NCBI GenBank assembly: GCA_963923035.1
Contig: CAWUKT010000090.1
Location: forward strand, 1 to 28,853
Direction of reading: 5' to 3'
From: CAWUKT01 sp963923035
GTDB taxonomy: Bacteria; Bacteroidota; Bacteroidia; J057; JADKCL01
Length of the DNA: 28,853 nt
Part shown: piece after piece, positions 1 to 8,600 of the stretch
Numbering within the stretch: position 1 is the stretch's first letter
Layout: each line of letters begins with the position of its first letter
The notes under the pieces: model-generated
What the model saw: only the letters and a program-made list of their open reading frames with translations
Database searches by the model: none
Told to the model about the DNA's origin: nothing
Position numbers and translations under genes: made by a program

Positions 1-168
1 CTGGGAGCGGCCGAGGTCGGTCCGGGACCAACCGCGGTTACACTGGGAGCGGCCGCGGTCGGTCTGGGACCAACCGCGGTTACACTGGGAGCGGCCGAGG
101 TCGGTCCGGGACCAACCGCGGTTACACTGGGAGCGGCCGAGGTCGGTCACGGACCAACCGCGGTTATA
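1..168. repeat. Four 42-bp quasi-palindromic tandem repeats
   Basis: Four head-to-tail copies of a 42-bp unit start at 1, 43, 85 and 127, and the window edge cuts the array. Each unit contains a near-perfect inverted repeat: the arm CCGAGGTCGGTCC faces GGACCAACCGCGG across a single G, with one or two mismatches, so each unit can fold into a 13-bp hairpin. In copy 2 the outer arm becomes CCGCGG and pairs perfectly. Plus-strand frame 1 is open through the array and stops at 172-174, giving a 14-residue repeat. All differences between copies would change the residue, which argues against coding. There are no unique spacers, so it is not CRISPR. Confidence 0.9.
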
Positions 169-249
169 CTGTAACCAACCGATTTAGTTTACCTTTGGGC
201 TGGGAGCCCCCAGAATCCAGACAACTTGGCTGCTACCCGCCCCCAACAC

Positions 250-275
250 AAATGACCCCCGACAGACGCCGGGGG
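250..275 (-). terminator. Putative terminator of the 1636-303 operon
   Basis: CCCCCG (256-261) and CGGGGG (270-275) form a GC-only 6-bp stem with an 8-nt loop. It sits 28 bp past the stop codon at 303. On the minus strand it is followed by a T-rich but imperfect tail (TCATTTGTG). The position fits the end of the two-gene minus-strand unit. Confidence 0.45.
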
Positions 276-302
276 CCACATCGTACCATATCATGTGGGA
301 GC

Positions 303-1010
303 CTACCGGGTCAACCGGTGCAGGGGAAGTCGGCGCTGTCCATCCGGCCAGGCCATCTCCAACACGTAGCTGCCGCCAGCGAGACCGGTCAGGTCGAGCG
401 ACCATTCCTGCGGGCCCTGGGGGCGCCGCATGGGAGCCACCTCCCGGACGATCCGGCCCTGGAGGTCGTACAACCGCAGCCCAATGACCTGTTCCTGCGC
501 CAGGTCAAACTGCAAGGTCACAGCATCCTGGCTTGGATTGGGGAAGAGGGTCACCGGCATCTCCGCATTGGGAGCCGTCGCCTTGTGGGTCGCAGCCACC
601 TCAAACTGGGTGGGACCGGCGATCCAGGGCTGGATCCAGGTCGGCAGATCACCGATCTGCCCCTTCAGCATGTGCCAATGGCCCCGGTCATCCTCATAGA
701 TGGCCAGTTCGTCGCTGAAATAGCGGATATTGCCGTGGTTCTTGGGCAGCTCATTCTGGAAATTCCAGTCCGGGGGGGCCTTCTGGGTGATCCAGGAGCG
801 GGCGTGCTTCGGGACTTCATCGAGGGTCCCCGAGGCCAGGAAGAAGTTGTGGCCGTGGTCCAGGGACACGATGGACGTATGGTCGCCATAGGTCAGCGTG
901 ACCTGTTGGCTGAGTTGGGTGCGTTGAGCTTGCAGGGGAAGCACCAGGAAGAGGGCCAGGGCCCAGGCGAGGCCGATACAGGGGGCTTTATTCAGGATTT
1001 TGCTTAACAT
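303..1010 (-). CDS. Secreted protein with T9SS type A C-terminal sorting domain
   Basis: This is a 235-residue exported protein of unknown function. The start at 1010 is chosen because GGAGGC lies just upstream and the next residues form a typical signal peptide ending in LPLQAQ; an ATG 19 codons earlier gives an unconvincing leader. The mature N-terminal half (about 30-140) contains a histidine- and tryptophan-rich region with no motif I recognise. From about residue 151 the sequence has the T9SS sorting-domain pattern: VTLFPNPS, then LRLYDLQGR, then GSYVLEM and a basic end. This predicts export by Sec, transport by the type IX system, and surface attachment or release. It lies 14 bp downstream of the cysteine-rich gene and is probably co-transcribed with it. 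Confidence 0.85.
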   Translation of the reverse strand: MLSKILNKAPCIGLAWALALFLVLPLQAQRTQLSQQVTLTYGDHTSIVSLDHGHNFFLASGTLDEVPKHARSWITQKAPPDWNFQNELPKNHGNIRYFSDELAIYEDDRGHWHMLKGQIGDLPTWIQPWIAGPTQFEVAATHKATAPNAEMPVTLFPNPSQDAVTLQFDLAQEQVIGLRLYDLQGRIVREVAPMRRPQGPQEWSLDLTGLAGGSYVLEMAWPDGQRRLPLHRLTR

Positions 1011-1024
1011 GACTGCCTCCATGA

Positions 1025-1636
1025 TTAATAACAAACATTGACACAACCGGGCTCGGGCGTATTGCAACTCGCGCCACCGGGGGTACCATAACTGGTCACA
1101 AATTTGTTGCCGCAGAAATCAGCACAGACCTGGTAGGGTTTCAGGCAACAGGCATTGCCGGAGCAGGGGGCCACGTAGGTTCCATAACTCCGCCAACATG
1201 TCCCGCGGATCACCCGCCAATTGGTGACACATACGGTATCGTTGCAAACTGTTGAAACGGGCCCGACCGTGGTCCCGGACGGATCCACCGGGGGATTGCT
1301 CAGGAAGAGCAGCTCGGTAGCCGTCTGGACGATGCCATTGACATCGCTCAGGAACATCTCCGAACAGTTGCCGGAGGGCTGGATGTCATAGATAAAGAAG
1401 TCGTGCCAGGTATTGCAGGCGAAACGGTAGCCATAGTTGATGGTGAGGAAACAGCCCGGCTGGCCAGGCACTTCCACGGTGATGGGAGGAAGTACCCCCG
1501 CGTAGGTGAAAGAGTCTCCCGGGCAATCGGGAAGGCATTGTTGGGTGAATTGAGCTTGGGAAATGGAAACGCTCACGAAGGAGAGCATCAGGAGCATAAG
1601 AATCCTGTGCGTTAACCTATTGGTCAATAGACGCAT
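1025..1636 (-). CDS. Cysteine-rich secreted protein of unknown function
   Basis: This 203-residue protein has a long signal peptide (basic start, hydrophobic MLLMLSFVSVS, cleavage near ISQAQ). The mature part of about 174 residues contains 16 cysteines, an even number, spread along the chain and ending CVNVCY. This suggests a disulfide-stabilised extracellular protein. There is no lipobox and no T9SS sorting domain. I recognise no enzymatic motif. It is the first gene of a minus-strand pair with the T9SS-domain protein that starts 14 bp downstream, so the two may act together outside the cell. The start at 1636 keeps the basic n-region; an internal Met 13 residues later would shorten it. Confidence 0.75.
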   Translation of the reverse strand: MRLLTNRLTHRILMLLMLSFVSVSISQAQFTQQCLPDCPGDSFTYAGVLPPITVEVPGQPGCFLTINYGYRFACNTWHDFFIYDIQPSGNCSEMFLSDVNGIVQTATELLFLSNPPVDPSGTTVGPVSTVCNDTVCVTNWRVIRGTCWRSYGTYVAPCSGNACCLKPYQVCADFCGNKFVTSYGTPGGASCNTPEPGCVNVCY

Positions 1637-1730
1637 GATAAAATGATTAGAGGGTGAAACTTAAAAAACTAAACCGTCCGATTGGATTGGATTCTTTACG
1701 GGTGCGCACTTCAGAGATCCGTTGATCCTC

Positions 1731-1744
1731 AGTATTATAATACT
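1731..1744. promoter_or_regulatory. Perfect 14-bp AT-rich palindrome
   Basis: AGTATTATAATACT is a perfect inverted repeat in a GC-rich genome. It lies about 95 bp upstream of the start of the cysteine-rich gene on the minus strand. It could be a dimeric-regulator operator or a small hairpin. The function is inferred from symmetry and position only. Confidence 0.35.
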
Positions 1745-1839
1745 AAATCCCCCGCCCAACTCCCAGTGATATGACAAGAAGTAGCCATCGGGAAACAACA
1801 AACAGAGCAATGTAAATGGAACGCTTCCTCCGACTCTAT

Positions 1840-1948
1840 GATCCTTTGCCTGAGAGGGTTACAAAACTGTAATTCCGGGGCATTTGACCGATGAAAGTGG
1901 GGCCTGGGGAGGGAAAATGGGGGAGAAGGGGCAAATGGCGCTGCTCTC
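1840..1948 (-). promoter_or_regulatory. Structured RNA candidate with glycine-riboswitch-like 3' motif
   Basis: Read on the minus strand, 1856-1840 is CTCTCAGGCAAAGGATC, which closely matches the conserved 3' strand of glycine riboswitch aptamers (CUCUCAGGCAAAAGGA). A GAGAG at 1948-1944 could form the closing P1 helix about 97 nt upstream, as in that family. Inside are CATTTG/CAAATG (1932-1937 with 1881-1886) and a TTACA/TGTAA hairpin (1859-1872) placed like P3b. The conserved CGCCGAAGG core is not visible and the downstream gene is not a glycine gene, so this is a weak call: a degenerate riboswitch, another structured RNA, or chance. Confidence 0.25.
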
Positions 1949-2155
1949 GTCAATGATACCGGCTTCGTTTTCCATTTCCCCGTGCTCCTGAAGGGTGCCT
2001 TTTCAATGACCAGATATGATCCCTTTCGACTTGTGCTTATCAACGGGAATCCGCATCTTATCGTAACGGCTACAAGAACCCATTTTTCTCAACATTTGTT
2101 GAGGATTAGAACTGGGAAGCGTCTTTATTTTCACCCCCAAAATGACCTTCACATC

Positions 2156-4534
2156 ATGAGGCTTACCAGAGTTGCAATGGTCCTGATATGGACTGGATTG
2201 GCACTTTTTCACAGTCCGGTTGTTGGGCAGGAGTTCAGGATCGGCATCATCGCGGACTCGGGCCCCTCCGAAGGACTGGGCAATTTGCTGGGCGCGATCC
2301 GGGCGGAAGTGCAGAAGACGATGGGCTCCACGCGGACCGTCGTCATGGATTCGAGCCAAATATTCCCGGTCAATTGGGAGGCGGAGCAGGCCCGCAAGGC
2401 GTATGAGCGTCTGAACAACCGCTGCGATTTGATCCTGTTGGTGGGCAGCATCTCGACCAATGTGGCCCTGGAAACCAAGGAGTTTACCACTCCCACCATC
2501 GGCCTGGGCATATTTGCGCCCCAGCTTCAGGGGATTCCCCTCACGGAGCAGGGCACCTCCGGCCGGAAGAATTTCACCTATATCCTCGATTCCCAGGACA
2601 TCCTGGCGGACCTGACCCAGTTTTCGGGCATCGCCCAATTTAAGGAGTTGGGTTTCCTGTACCTGGAACGGACGGTGGCCTGGATGGATGGGAAAATGGT
2701 GGCGGGATTGGTGGAGCAATGGGAAACGGAATTGGACGCTAATATTTCCCTGATCCCCCTGGATGCGAACGATGTGGAACGTTCCCTGTCCCAACTTCCC
2801 CCCGAAATCGATGCTGTTTTCCTGTCCATTCCCTTTGAAATCCGCCCCGAGAACGCCCAAACCCTGGCCGAGGGCCTGATCCAAAAGAAGATTCCCTCCT
2901 TTGCCATCAACAAGGCCTACGTTGACGCCGGCATCCTCGCCGGAAATGCCGATGACAAGATTCTGCAACAAATCCTGCGCAAGGTGGCCATCATGGCCGA
3001 TGAAGCCGCTCAGAAGCAGGACCTGGGCGAGACCCCGGTGGGACTGCGGACCAACAAGGAATTGTTCCTGAACATGGTCACTGCCCGCCGGATTGACTAT
3101 TCGCCCCCTTTCGAACTCATCTTTACCGCCAATATCGTCGGAGACCAGTCCAAGATTGACCGGAAGATCCTGAGCCTGCCCCAGATTTTGCAGATGGGCT
3201 TGAACGAGAACCTGGGCATCAAAATCAGCGAGCAGGACATCGCCCTGACCGACCAGGAACTCAAGACGGCCCGCTCCCAGTTCTTGCCGGACGTCGATTA
3301 CAGCTCCACCGTCGCGGCCATCAATGCCGGCCGGGTCAATCCCTTGTTCGGCCAGTCCCAGTTCAGCGCGACCGGCACGGGGACCTTTTCCCAACTCATC
3401 TACTCGGAATCGGCCATCGCCAACATCAAGATCCGGAGCCTCCTGCTCGAGGCCCAGACCTACGCGACCGAGCAACAGGTGCTCGACATTACGCTGGACG
3501 TCATGGACAGCTACCTCAGCATCCTCCGGGCGGAAACCAATGTGCTCATTCAGACCGAGAACCTGGAAAACTCCAAGACCAACCTGGAACTGGCCGAGCG
3601 AAAGGTGAACCTCGGAGCCGCCAGCAATGCCGATGTTTTTCGGTGGCGGGGCGAAGTGGCCACGGCAACCCAGAGTGTCATCGAGGCCCAGACCGGCCTG
3701 TTCACAGCCAAGGCCCAGCTCAATGCCCTCCTCAATGGCGCTCCCGGCAATGATTTTGACCTCCAGGACCTGCTGTTGACGGGGCCTCTGTTTGAATCCT
3801 ACGCCACCTCTTCCCTCGCCGAATATGTCCAGGGGCCCTACGAACTGGAATTGATCGTGGAGTTTCTGTCCCAGGAATCGAAGCGGAATTATCCCACGAA
3901 GAAGCAGCTCCTCAGCAATGCCGAGGTCTTCGACCGGCAGCAGGTCCTGAACAAGCGGCTGTACTATACGCCGACGGTGGCCGCCCAGGCCCAAATGGAC
4001 AATACCTTCTGGCGGGGCGGTGATGGCTCGGAGCCCATTCCCGGGCAGGAATTCCCCAATAACAACTGGAATGCCGGCCTGAATGTGAGCATTCCGCTGT
4101 TTGATGGCAACCGCCGGGCCATCAACCGGCAAACGGCCCGCGTGCAGCGGGCGCAGGTGGGCTACCAGATCGAGAACCTGGACCGGAACCTCGAACTGAG
4201 CGTTCGCGCCAATACGCTGAGCCTGCTGGCCGCCACCACCAATATTGAGAACTCGCGGGTCTCGGCGGAGAATACGGCGCAGAACTACGCCCTGGTCCAG
4301 AACCTCTACAAGAATGGCCAGATCAATATCATCCAGTTGATCGACGCCCAGCGGGCCGCGCTGCAAACCAAGCAGGCCTACGCCATCGCCGTCTACGACT
4401 ACCTGATCGCTTTCCTCCAATTGGAAAATGCGATCGGCTCGTACAGTATGCTGTCGACAGAAGAGGAGCGGGCGCAATTCGAGGACAGATGGCAGGCATT
4501 CCTTTCCACCCAAACCGAAACCAATTCGAAATGA
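2156..4534 (+). CDS. TolC-family outer-membrane channel with N-terminal periplasmic-binding-like domain
   Basis: This is a 792-residue fusion. Residues 1-25 are a signal peptide. Residues about 27-325 look like an ABC-type substrate-binding domain of the ABC_sub_bind class: FRIGIIADSG, then CDLILLVGS, TIGLGIFAP, and PEIDAVFLSIPFE as successive Rossmann-like strands. Residues about 345-785 are an outer-membrane efflux protein (TolC/OEP) with its two helical repeats and amphipathic strands, for example LNVSIPLFDGNRR. Ordinary TolC proteins have only about 450 residues and no such domain. The start at 2156 is preferred over an in-frame ATG 58 codons earlier because it begins the signal peptide. 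It overlaps the adaptor gene by four bases (ATGA), indicating translational coupling in an efflux operon. Confidence 0.88.
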   Translation: MRLTRVAMVLIWTGLALFHSPVVGQEFRIGIIADSGPSEGLGNLLGAIRAEVQKTMGSTRTVVMDSSQIFPVNWEAEQARKAYERLNNRCDLILLVGSISTNVALETKEFTTPTIGLGIFAPQLQGIPLTEQGTSGRKNFTYILDSQDILADLTQFSGIAQFKELGFLYLERTVAWMDGKMVAGLVEQWETELDANISLIPLDANDVERSLSQLPPEIDAVFLSIPFEIRPENAQTLAEGLIQKKIPSFAINKAYVDAGILAGNADDKILQQILRKVAIMADEAAQKQDLGETPVGLRTNKELFLNMVTARRIDYSPPFELIFTANIVGDQSKIDRKILSLPQILQMGLNENLGIKISEQDIALTDQELKTARSQFLPDVDYSSTVAAINAGRVNPLFGQSQFSATGTGTFSQLIYSESAIANIKIRSLLLEAQTYATEQQVLDITLDVMDSYLSILRAETNVLIQTENLENSKTNLELAERKVNLGAASNADVFRWRGEVATATQSVIEAQTGLFTAKAQLNALLNGAPGNDFDLQDLLLTGPLFESYATSSLAEYVQGPYELELIVEFLSQESKRNYPTKKQLLSNAEVFDRQQVLNKRLYYTPTVAAQAQMDNTFWRGGDGSEPIPGQEFPNNNWNAGLNVSIPLFDGNRRAINRQTARVQRAQVGYQIENLDRNLELSVRANTLSLLAATTNIENSRVSAENTAQNYALVQNLYKNGQINIIQLIDAQRAALQTKQAYAIAVYDYLIAFLQLENAIGSYSMLSTEEERAQFEDRWQAFLSTQTETNSK

Positions 4535-5628
4535 ATTATATCCGTAGACCTTTCCTATTCATGGCCTGTTTGTTGCTGTTGACCGCTTGCGGCCAGGAGC
4601 AGGCTGCCCCTCCGGACAATGTTCTCCGCCCGGTCCAGCACGCCGAAGTGACGATGTTGGGGGGCAATATCGACCGGAGCTTCAACGGGACATCCAAATC
4701 CGGTTCTGAAACGCGTCTCAGCTTTCGGGCCAATGGACTGATTACCCAGATCAATGTGGCGGTCGGAGATAAGGTGCGGAAAAATCAACTCCTGGCCCTG
4801 CTGGACCAACGGGACATGCGCCTCAACTACGAGAAGGCCAAGGCGGCGGAGGAAAGCGCGCGCATCCAACTGGAAACTTCCCGGTCCAGCCTCGACCGGG
4901 TGAAGGAGCTTTACCAGGTGGAAAGCGCCTCTCTGAACGACTACGAACAGGCGAAGAATGCCTACGCCAACGCCCAGAACCAGTACCAATCGGCCCAGAA
5001 GACCAAGGAGCTCCAGGCCTCTCAGCTCAACTACGGGAAGGTCGTAGCTCCGGCGGGTGGCATCGTGACCCAGGTCAACTCCGAGGTCAATGAATTCGCG
5101 CAGGCGGGCTCCCCGGTCATTGTCATGAACTCCGAGAAGGGGGACATCGAGATCAGCGTCGGGGTGCCGGAGTCCTATATCTCCCGGATCAAGGAAAAGG
5201 AAGAGGTGAGCGTCCGTTTTCCCGGCCTGCCCGAACTGTCCCTCAAGGGCGTGATCACCGAGGTCGGTTTTTCCAATGCCAACAGCGCCTCCTATCCGGT
5301 CATCATCCAGCTGACCGAAACGAATCCCCAGATCCGGCCCGGGATGCCGGCTGAGGTCAAGTTTCGGTTCCAGGCCCCTGAAGGCGTAGCCCCGCGCATG
5401 GTGGTGGACATCAAGGCGGTGGGAGAGGACGAAGCGGGAAAATTTGTCTTCAAACTCAATCCCGCCGGAGAAGGAGTCTACGAAGTGGCGAAGGTGCCGG
5501 TGGAAATTGGGCCGCTTACCAATGAAGGCTTCATCATCCTGGCCGGGCTGACCGAAGGCGATTTTGTCGCGACGGCCGGTCTGCGCTCTTTGTACGCCGG
5601 AAGAAAGGTCACCCTTCTGAACGAATAA
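4531..5628 (+). CDS. RND efflux periplasmic adaptor lipoprotein (HlyD/MFP family)
   Basis: This 365-residue membrane-fusion protein should bridge the RND pump and the TolC channel. The start at 4531 overlaps the TolC stop (ATGA) and begins a lipoprotein signal, MACLLLLTAC, with the lipidated Cys at position 20. An in-frame ATG 14 codons upstream lies inside the TolC gene and gives no signal peptide. After the Cys come a barrel-lipoyl half (LSFRANGLITQINVAVGDKV), a coiled-coil hairpin of about 90 residues (EKAKAAEESARIQLETSRSS onward), the second lipoyl half (VVAPAGGIVTQV) and beta-barrel and membrane-proximal domains. The length is normal for the family. It ends 10 bp before the pump gene. 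Confidence 0.93.
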   Translation: MNYIRRPFLFMACLLLLTACGQEQAAPPDNVLRPVQHAEVTMLGGNIDRSFNGTSKSGSETRLSFRANGLITQINVAVGDKVRKNQLLALLDQRDMRLNYEKAKAAEESARIQLETSRSSLDRVKELYQVESASLNDYEQAKNAYANAQNQYQSAQKTKELQASQLNYGKVVAPAGGIVTQVNSEVNEFAQAGSPVIVMNSEKGDIEISVGVPESYISRIKEKEEVSVRFPGLPELSLKGVITEVGFSNANSASYPVIIQLTETNPQIRPGMPAEVKFRFQAPEGVAPRMVVDIKAVGEDEAGKFVFKLNPAGEGVYEVAKVPVEIGPLTNEGFIILAGLTEGDFVATAGLRSLYAGRKVTLLNE

Positions 5629-5638
5629 GCCTTCAGAA

Positions 5639-8600
5639 ATGAATCTAACACGCACCGCACTTCAGAATAACCGGGTGACCATCCTCGCGATGTTGGTGAT
5701 CGCCGTGCTCGGCCTGCTGTCCTATAACCAGCTGGCCCGGGACAGCATGCCGCCTTTCACGGTCCGGACCGCCTCCATCGTCACGCGCTTCCCCGGCGCC
5801 GGTCCCGAGAAGATCGAGTCCCTGATCACGGACAAGATCGAGAAGGTGTCCCAGGAGATCGCCGAAGTCAAGAACATCACCAGTACCTCCCGGACCAGTC
5901 TGTCCCAGGTGGTCGTCAGCCTGAAAGACGATGTGCCGCCGGAAGACTTGCAGGCCATTTGGGACCGGCTGCGTCGGAAGATCGACCAGATCAAGGATGA
6001 GCTGCCGGAAGGGGCCTTCGAGCCCGACCTCAAGGACGATGACGTCGGGGTGGTCTACGGAATCTTTGTGGGGTTGGAATCGGATGGCTTCGAAAGCCGG
6101 GATGTCCGGAAGTACGCCGAGGACCTGCGGGACCGGATCATTCGGTTGGACGATGCGGCCAAGGTCACGATTGCGGGCCTGATCGAAGAGCGCATCTTTG
6201 TGGACTACAACGATGCCGAACTAGCGAAGTTGGGCCTTTCCAGCAGCCAACTGAAGAATGTCATTGCCTCCACCAACATCCTCATCCCCGCCGGCAATAT
6301 CAACATCGGCGGCCAGAGCATTGGGTTGGAACCCTCCGGCAACCTCGAGACCATCGAGGACCTCGAGAACATGCTCATCCCCCTGAACAATGGGGAGAGC
6401 ATTTACCTGAAGGAAATTACGACCATCCGCCGCGCCTACGTCGAGCCCCGCGAGGAGGTGGTCCACATCAATGGCGAGCAGGGGGTAGGCATTTATATTT
6501 CCCTCAAAGAAAACGCCAACATCATCAAACTGGGGCAGGAAGTCGATGCGCTGCTGGCCAGTTATAACCCGACCTTGCCGTTGGGCCTCAATGCGATTCG
6601 CCTGGCGTCCCAGGACTCCTTTGTCGAAGGCAGTGTCAACGATTTTGTCAGCAACCTGATCCAAAGTATTGTCATTGTATTGGTGGTGATGCTCTTATTC
6701 ATGGGCTTGCGGATGGGCCTGGTGGTCGCCACGCTGATCCCGATGACCATTGTGACGACGCTGTTCCTGATGGACGTCTTCCAGATCGGCCTGAACCAGG
6801 TCTCCCTGGCGGCGTTGATCATGGCCCTGGGGCTGCTGGTGGACAATGCGATTGTGATGGCAGAGTCCATACTGGTGAAGATGGAGAAGGGGATGAGTAA
6901 GAATGAAGCCGCATTCTCGTCGGGGAAAGAACTGTTTACCCCGCTGCTGATCTCTTCTTTGACCACTTCCGCTGCCTTCCTCGCCTTCTACCTCGCCGAA
7001 TCCACGATGGGAGACATCATGGGACCGCTGTTCTCGGTGGTGTCCATTGCGCTGGTGACGTCGTGGGTGTGTACGATGACCGTGGTGCCGATGATGGCCC
7101 TGGCCATCCTCAAGGTCAAGAAGAAGGAGTCTGATGCGGGTGGCTTTTTTGAGTGGCTGAAAAAGAAGTTCCGGGTGCTGCTGATCATCTCGCTCAAGAA
7201 TCGGGTCACTACGCTGGTCATCACGGCCATTCTGTTTGCGGCCGCCTTGTATGGCATGGGCTACGTGCCTGTCATCTTCATGCCCGACAGCGAACGGAAC
7301 CTGGTCACAGTGGACATCAACCTGCCGCTGGGCACCCACATCGAAACTACGGCCGAACAGGTGGGCTTGCTGGAAACGTTCATCGTGGACAGCCTCCTGG
7401 TGAATGAATCCCGGGAAGACGGCGTGACGAGTTGGTCGTCCTATCTGGGCAAGGGCCCGAATTCCTACGACCTCGGCTATACGCCGGGGGAACAGAATTC
7501 CGGGTACGCCCATATCCTGGTCAATACGAGTTCCTTTCAGGAAAATGACCGCCTGATCCAGCGCTTGGAAGCCTTCTGCTTCTCCAATTTGCCGGACGCC
7601 CAGGTGACCGTCAAGAAATTGGGTACGGGCGGCGGAGCCGCCGTCCCGATCCAGATCCGGCTCGCCGGGGAGGAGCCCGGCGAACTGTTCGCTCTGGCGT
7701 CCCAGATCAAGACCCAATTGAATTCCATTCCCGGCACCAAGAACGTCGACGACGATTGGGGCCCGAAAATCAAGAAGTTTTTTGTCCGCATCAACCAGGA
7801 TAAGCTCCGCCGGAACGGCCTGACGAACCAGGACCTGGCCCTGTCGCTGCGGACGGTCCTGTCGGGTTCCGAGGTTGGGGAGTTCCGGGAGGAGGACAAC
7901 TCGATTCCTATTGTGATGCAGGCCGTCGGCGGCCAGACGATGGACTTTTCCTCCATCGAGTCCCTGAGCATCTTTGCGCAGAACTCCGGTCGCAACGTGC
8001 CCTTTGCGGAGGTGGCGACGCTGGTCCCCGAATGGGAATACGCGAAGGTCCTCCGGCGCAACCTCAAACGGACCCTGACGGTCGAGGCGGGCGTTCGGCC
8101 CGGCTATACCGCGGCCGAGATCATGGACCAGGTGAAACCCTGGCTCGAGGAGCAGCAGGAATCCTGGAAGGATGGCTATACCTACGAGGCCGGGGGCGAC
8201 GCGGAAAGCCGCGGCGATGCGATGGGCGCGGTGATTGCCAAGTTGCCGATCTCCGGTTTCATCATCATCCTTTTGCTCGTCCTCCAATTCAACTCCATCC
8301 GCAAGTCCTCCACCATCCTGATCACCATTCCGTTGGGCATCATCGGGGTGACCCTGGGCCTGTTGGTGACCGGGTCGGTGTACAGCTTCACGGCTTTCCT
8401 CGGCGTGATTTCGTTGGCGGGGATCGTGATCAACGACTCCATCGTGCTGATGGACAAGATCGAGATTCAGATCGAACACTATAAAAAGCCACCGGCGGCG
8501 GGCATCGTGCAGGCCTGTGTGGACAAGCTGCGGCCGGTGATCCTGACCACGCTGACGACGTCTCTGGGACTGGTTCCGCTGTGGATTGGCGGCGGGGCCA

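Larger units (their letters stand above)
1637..2155. other. 519-bp intergenic region between divergent operons
   Basis: No convincing gene is found here. The reading frame of the downstream TolC gene stays open back to 1982, but that extension has no signal peptide and looks non-coding. The region must hold promoters for both divergent operons, but I see no full TTTG/TAnnTTTG pair. An AACATTTG at 2091 is one base off the -7 box and lacks an upstream partner. It also holds a perfect palindrome at 1731-1744 and nested inverted repeats at 1840-1948, listed separately. Confidence 0.7.

Noticed and set aside
1..168. CRISPR array
   Set aside because: Copies are contiguous with no unique spacers, and no cas gene is in the window.
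195..1007. Plus-strand 270-codon frame across the T9SS-domain gene
   Set aside because: The minus strand has a signal peptide, a Shine-Dalgarno sequence and a sorting domain; the plus-strand product has none of these.
1840..1935. TPP or cobalamin riboswitch on the plus strand, suggested by CTGAGAGGGTTAC
   Set aside because: The other conserved parts, such as GAACCTGATC for TPP or the B12 box, are absent.
1735..2043. Minus-strand 102-codon frame in the intergenic region
   Set aside because: There is no signal peptide, motif or ribosome-binding site, and it covers the region of nested inverted repeats.
2003..4513. Long minus-strand open frame (836 codons) antisense to the TolC gene
   Set aside because: It mirrors the TolC fusion gene, lacks recognisable motifs and arises from GC-rich codon bias. 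The same holds for the 637-codon antisense frame at 6695-8608.
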